The position numbers were made by a program, and so were the translations under genes. From an uncultured Bacteroidales bacterium (GTDB lineage Bacteria; Bacteroidota; Bacteroidia; Bacteroidales; Marinilabiliaceae), in the NCBI GenBank assembly GCA_937892095.1, contig CALAVC010000135.1, forward strand, positions 1 through 13,211: a stretch of DNA of 13,211 bases, given 5' to 3'. Positions 12,060-13,211 of this stretch are shown here, piece after piece. Position 1 is the first letter of the stretch. Every line of letters begins with the position of its first letter. The notes under the pieces are model-generated. The model saw only the letters and a program-made list of their open reading frames with translations. It was not told where the DNA came from and did not search any database.

Positions 12060-13211
12060 ATGAATCGCAACGACATAGAAATAATGGCTCCCGTAGGCTC
12101 ATTCGACTCGCTTATGGCAGCCATACAAGGTGGTGCCGACTCTGTCTATTTCGGCATTGAAAAAATGAATATGCGTTCGCGCAGCAGTGCCAACTTTACT
12201 TTCGACGACCTCCGTGAAATTGTACGCATCGCTCATGCGCACAATCTAAAAACCTATCTGACAGTCAATACGGTCATCTACAACGATGAGCTCCCACTCA
12301 TGCGTCAGATTATCGATGCTGCCAAGTCATCTGGAGTTACAGCCATCATCGCTTCCGACATAGCTGCTATTGCCTATGCTCGGCAGATAGGCGTCGAAGT
12401 GCACATCTCCACACAGTGTAACGTCTCCAATATCGAAGCTGTGCGATTCTATAGCCAGTGGGCCGACGTCGTAGTCCTTGCTCGCGAACTCAACATGCAG
12501 CAAGTAAAGCAAATTAGTCAGCAGATAGACTCCGAAAATATTGTCGGGCCAGCGGGTCAGAAAATCAAGATTGAAATGTTTGCCCATGGAGCACTCTGCA
12601 TGGCCGTCTCTGGCAAGTGCTACCTTAGTCTCGACAACATGGCTGCTTCAGCCAATCGTGGTGCATGCCTACAAGTATGTCGTCGTCGCTACACTGTCCA
12701 CGATGTCGAATCCGACATCGAACTCGAAGTTGACGGCAAATACATCATGTCGCCACGCGACCTCAAAACAATTCGTTTCCTCGACAAGATGATTGATGCT
12801 GGTGTGCGTGTCCTCAAAATCGAGGGGCGTGCGCGCTCAGCCGACTATGTCCGTACAGTCTGCCAATGCTACGACGAAGCTCTTCGAGCCATTGCCGATG
12901 GTTCTTTCGCTCATGCCGACAAAGACGCTTGGGATGCTCGTCTTGCCACAGTTTTCAATCGTGGCTTTTGGGACGGATATTACCTCGGACAGTGGCTTGG
13001 CGAGTGGAACGACTCCTCTGGCAGTCGCGCCACTCGTCGCAAAACATACGTCGCTCGCGTAAGCAACTATTTCAAGAAGATAGGCATTGCCGAGCTCATT
13101 GTCGAAGCTGGCTCTTTCGCTGTTGGCGACACGTTGCTTTTCATGGGTCCGAAGACTGGCGTAGTCGAAGTGGTCGTGTCCGAAATGCGTGCTGGAGCCA
13201 ACGAGCCTGTC
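12060..13211 (+). CDS. U32-family protein (TrhP/RlhA type RNA-hydroxylation factor), 3' end outside window
   Basis: An open frame of 384 codons that reaches the window end without a stop. It carries the complete U32 signature E-M-F-A-H-G-A-L-C-M-A-V-S-G-K-C-Y-L-S at 172-190. Cys180, Cys187, Cys203 and Cys207 form the conserved set expected to hold an iron-sulfur cluster. The N-terminus M-A-P-V-G-S-F-D-S-L with A-D-S-V-Y-F-G is typical of the barrel start. Once called peptidases, U32 proteins such as TrhP and RlhA are needed for prephenate-dependent hydroxylation of tRNA U34 or 23S rRNA C2501. The order of domains suits the YegQ/TrhP-like group (about 400-450 residues), but the missing end prevents a firm choice. 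The ATG at 12060 directly follows the promoter region shared with the divergent SPOR gene. Confidence 0.92.
   Translation, partial: MNRNDIEIMAPVGSFDSLMAAIQGGADSVYFGIEKMNMRSRSSANFTFDDLREIVRIAHAHNLKTYLTVNTVIYNDELPLMRQIIDAAKSSGVTAIIASDIAAIAYARQIGVEVHISTQCNVSNIEAVRFYSQWADVVVLARELNMQQVKQISQQIDSENIVGPAGQKIKIEMFAHGALCMAVSGKCYLSLDNMAASANRGACLQVCRRRYTVHDVESDIELEVDGKYIMSPRDLKTIRFLDKMIDAGVRVLKIEGRARSADYVRTVCQCYDEALRAIADGSFAHADKDAWDARLATVFNRGFWDGYYLGQWLGEWNDSSGSRATRRKTYVARVSNYFKKIGIAELIVEAGSFAVGDTLLFMGPKTGVVEVVVSEMRAGANEPV

Noticed and set aside
12327..13062. Short open frames overlapping the U32 gene on either strand
   Set aside because: They are shadows; the frame from 12060 carries the complete U32 signature and stays open to the window end.
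1..13211. A novel defence, mobile or biosynthetic system
   Set aside because: No gene outside recognised housekeeping, transport or envelope families was found; novelty here is limited to regulatory structures and the contig-end artefact.

Overview
The window looks like chromosomal DNA from a member of the Bacteroidales (phylum Bacteroidota). Three things point there: promoters of the Bacteroides type (TTTG, about 19 bases, TAnnTTTG), the gene order purN / acpP-fabF-rnc, and protein types common in that group. These are an HU-like/SPOR membrane protein, a lipoprotein with an acidic residue run after its cysteine, and a FISUMP-like domain. Almost everything is core metabolism or housekeeping. 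I see no transposase, integrase, CRISPR array, toxin-antitoxin pair or defence cluster.

Left edge (1-1765): the first 30 bases are an Illumina TruSeq adapter end, so they are not biological. They are followed by the 5' part of a small XRE-type helix-turn-helix gene. Near position 188 this runs, out of frame, into the body of a phosphoethanolamine-transferase-like membrane sulfatase that has no start of its own. I read this as a chimeric or misassembled contig end.

Middle left (1797-5384): a small heat-shock protein (minus strand) with its own terminator. Then come two tandem tRNA-Gln genes (CTG and TTG anticodons) with a near-perfect Bacteroides promoter and a shared bidirectional terminator. 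Three minus-strand genes follow: a bile-acid:Na+ symporter-family transporter, a FISUMP-like lipoprotein and purN.

Centre (5385-8135): a divergent control region with a long inverted repeat separates purN from acpP-fabF-rnc (acyl carrier protein, ketoacyl-ACP synthase II, RNase III). The rnc gene has no usable ATG. A 15-bp hairpin plus seven Ts, indistinguishable from an intrinsic terminator, lies inside its 5' coding region. This is the most interesting regulatory feature of the window. A possible 39-residue ORF and a clear terminator close the operon.

Right (8149-13211): L-serine ammonia-lyase (minus), a NupG-type nucleoside:H+ symporter (plus), an HU-like/TM/coiled-coil/SPOR protein (minus), and, divergent from it, a U32-family protein (TrhP/RlhA type RNA-hydroxylation factor) that runs off the window in frame. 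Apart from acpP-fabF-rnc the genes look like single transcription units, several with visible terminators.
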